From Flectobacillus sp. (lineage in GTDB: Bacteria > Bacteroidota > Bacteroidia > Cytophagales > Spirosomataceae): a DNA stretch of 7,256 bases. Both the position numbers and the translations under genes were made by a program. Positions 6,670-7,256 of the stretch are shown here, in pieces; position 1 is the stretch's first letter; each line of letters begins with the position of its first letter. The stretch is from assembly GCA_029865665.1 (NCBI GenBank), contig JARXAV010000165.1, positions 1 through 7,256 of the forward strand, given 5' to 3'. The notes under the pieces were generated by a model, which searched no databases, was not told the origin of the DNA, and worked only from the letters and a program-made list of their open reading frames with translations.

Positions 6670-6699
6670 TTGTCCAAAAATCCCCTACAGTTAATTAAA
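6670..6699 (+). promoter_or_regulatory. Candidate promoter of the tolC-like gene
   Basis: TTG at 6670-6672 and TAATTAAA at 6692-6699 are separated by 19 nt, the spacing of Bacteroidota primary-sigma promoters (TTTG or TTG, 19-21 nt, TANNTTTG). The -7 half matches only its conserved TA and one T, so this is a weak call. It would place transcription about 20-25 nt before the ATG at 6730. A GGAGG at 6649-6653 lies farther upstream and has no start codon at useful spacing except a non-standard ATA at 6664. Confidence 0.25.
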
Positions 6700-6729
6700 T
6701 ACAATCAACAAATTTTGTTTTACCTAGCA

Positions 6730-7256
6730 ATGCCCATGTTCCAGATTAGAAAACTATTACCAGTAATGTCGCTTGCTGCATTATTGGTTTTAAAAATTCC
6801 CACGAGTGTAGATGCCCAGAATTTGGTACAAGATAATTCGTCGGAAAAGCTTGGGACAACATCCCTTTTAACGGATGCCACGCTTGATAATGTAGTGCAA
6901 TATGCCCTCAAAAATCACCCACAAATTCAGCAATCACAAATTGACCAGCGTATTGTGGAAAATACCATCAAGAGTAAATTAGCTGATTGGTATCCACAGC
7001 TCAACTTCAACTACAATTTACAGCATAACTTTTTGGTTCAAACGAGCATTATCGGAGGGAATCCTGTAAAGTTAGGGGTTGATAATACCTCTGCCGCTCA
7101 GTTTACGGTTTCGCAAAATATCTTCAATCGAGATGCCCTTTTGGCCAATAGAAGTCAAAACGATGTACGCTTACAAGCTACTCAGACGACTACCAACCTT
7201 AAAATTGCCTTAGTTGCCAATGTTTCTAAGGCGTTTTATGCGGTTTTAGCAACCAA
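6730..7256 (+). CDS. TolC-family outer-membrane efflux protein (N-terminal part, runs off the window)
   Basis: The visible 175 codons encode the first third or so of an outer-membrane channel protein of the TolC family, the exit duct of RND or ABC efflux pumps and type I secretion systems. The start MPMFQIRKLLPVMSLAALLV forms a signal peptide with probable cleavage after VDA at residue 29. The sequence then shows LTDATLDNVVQYALKNHPQI, the usual first helix of the family with the hallmark L..A...A...NP-like pattern (NHP here). WYPQLNFNYNL and QFTVSQNIFN follow, matching the first transmembrane strands, and a long helix begins at about 140. ATG 6730 is chosen because it opens the signal peptide; ATG 6736 is an in-frame alternative two codons later. 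There is no Shine-Dalgarno sequence, as is common in this phylum. In relatives such genes often start an operon with a periplasmic adaptor and an RND pump; that part would lie beyond the right edge. Confidence 0.87.
   Translation, partial: MPMFQIRKLLPVMSLAALLVLKIPTSVDAQNLVQDNSSEKLGTTSLLTDATLDNVVQYALKNHPQIQQSQIDQRIVENTIKSKLADWYPQLNFNYNLQHNFLVQTSIIGGNPVKLGVDNTSAAQFTVSQNIFNRDALLANRSQNDVRLQATQTTTNLKIALVANVSKAFYAVLAT

Noticed and set aside
6720..6911. 63-codon minus-strand frame
   Set aside because: It is antisense to the start of the tolC-like gene, whose signal peptide and TolC motifs are convincing.

Overview
The window looks like a chromosomal piece of a Bacteroidota bacterium, most likely of the Cytophagales type. 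This is inferred from three things: the AT-rich composition (judged by eye), two membrane-anchored TPR/helix-turn-helix regulators of a design characteristic of that phylum, and the near absence of Shine-Dalgarno sequences in front of the genes. I cannot name a genus. No rRNA, tRNA, CRISPR array or transposase gene was seen.

Layout. Positions 1-115 may hold the last codons of a rightward gene that starts outside the window (weak call). At 244-1980 and 2072-3826 lie two tandem paralogous rightward genes. Each encodes a signal peptide, a TPR-rich presumably periplasmic sensor, one membrane helix, a cytoplasmic coiled coil and a LuxR/GerE-like DNA-binding end. The DNA-binding ends are almost identical while the sensors have diverged. 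The convergent gap 3827-3990 carries a striking 97-bp quasi-palindrome with perfect 15-bp ends.

Positions 6174-3991 (minus strand) encode a secreted glycoside hydrolase of family GH43. It has a C-terminal beta-sandwich and a further fascin-like beta-trefoil domain. A 23-bp near-palindrome, overlapped by a second inverted repeat, lies about 30-57 bp upstream of its start codon. The divergent intergenic region 6175-6729 has no convincing gene. It holds a second symmetric element, two similar A/T palindromes 32 bp apart, in front of a TolC-type outer-membrane efflux gene that starts at 6730 and runs off the right edge.

How the parts may work together (inference). The two TPR regulators probably sense an envelope signal and control transcription directly from the membrane. 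Their nearly identical DNA-binding ends suggest they recognise the same or very similar operators. The hydrolase would release pentose sugars (arabinose or xylose) from plant-type polysaccharide. No SusC/SusD pair is visible, so it is not part of a complete polysaccharide-utilisation locus within this window. The TolC gene probably begins a separate efflux operon continuing to the right. The most unusual material is the paired regulator architecture with a local patch of near-identical DNA, the 97-bp palindrome between the convergent genes, and the two symmetric elements in the divergent promoter region. I found nothing that amounts to a wholly new system.
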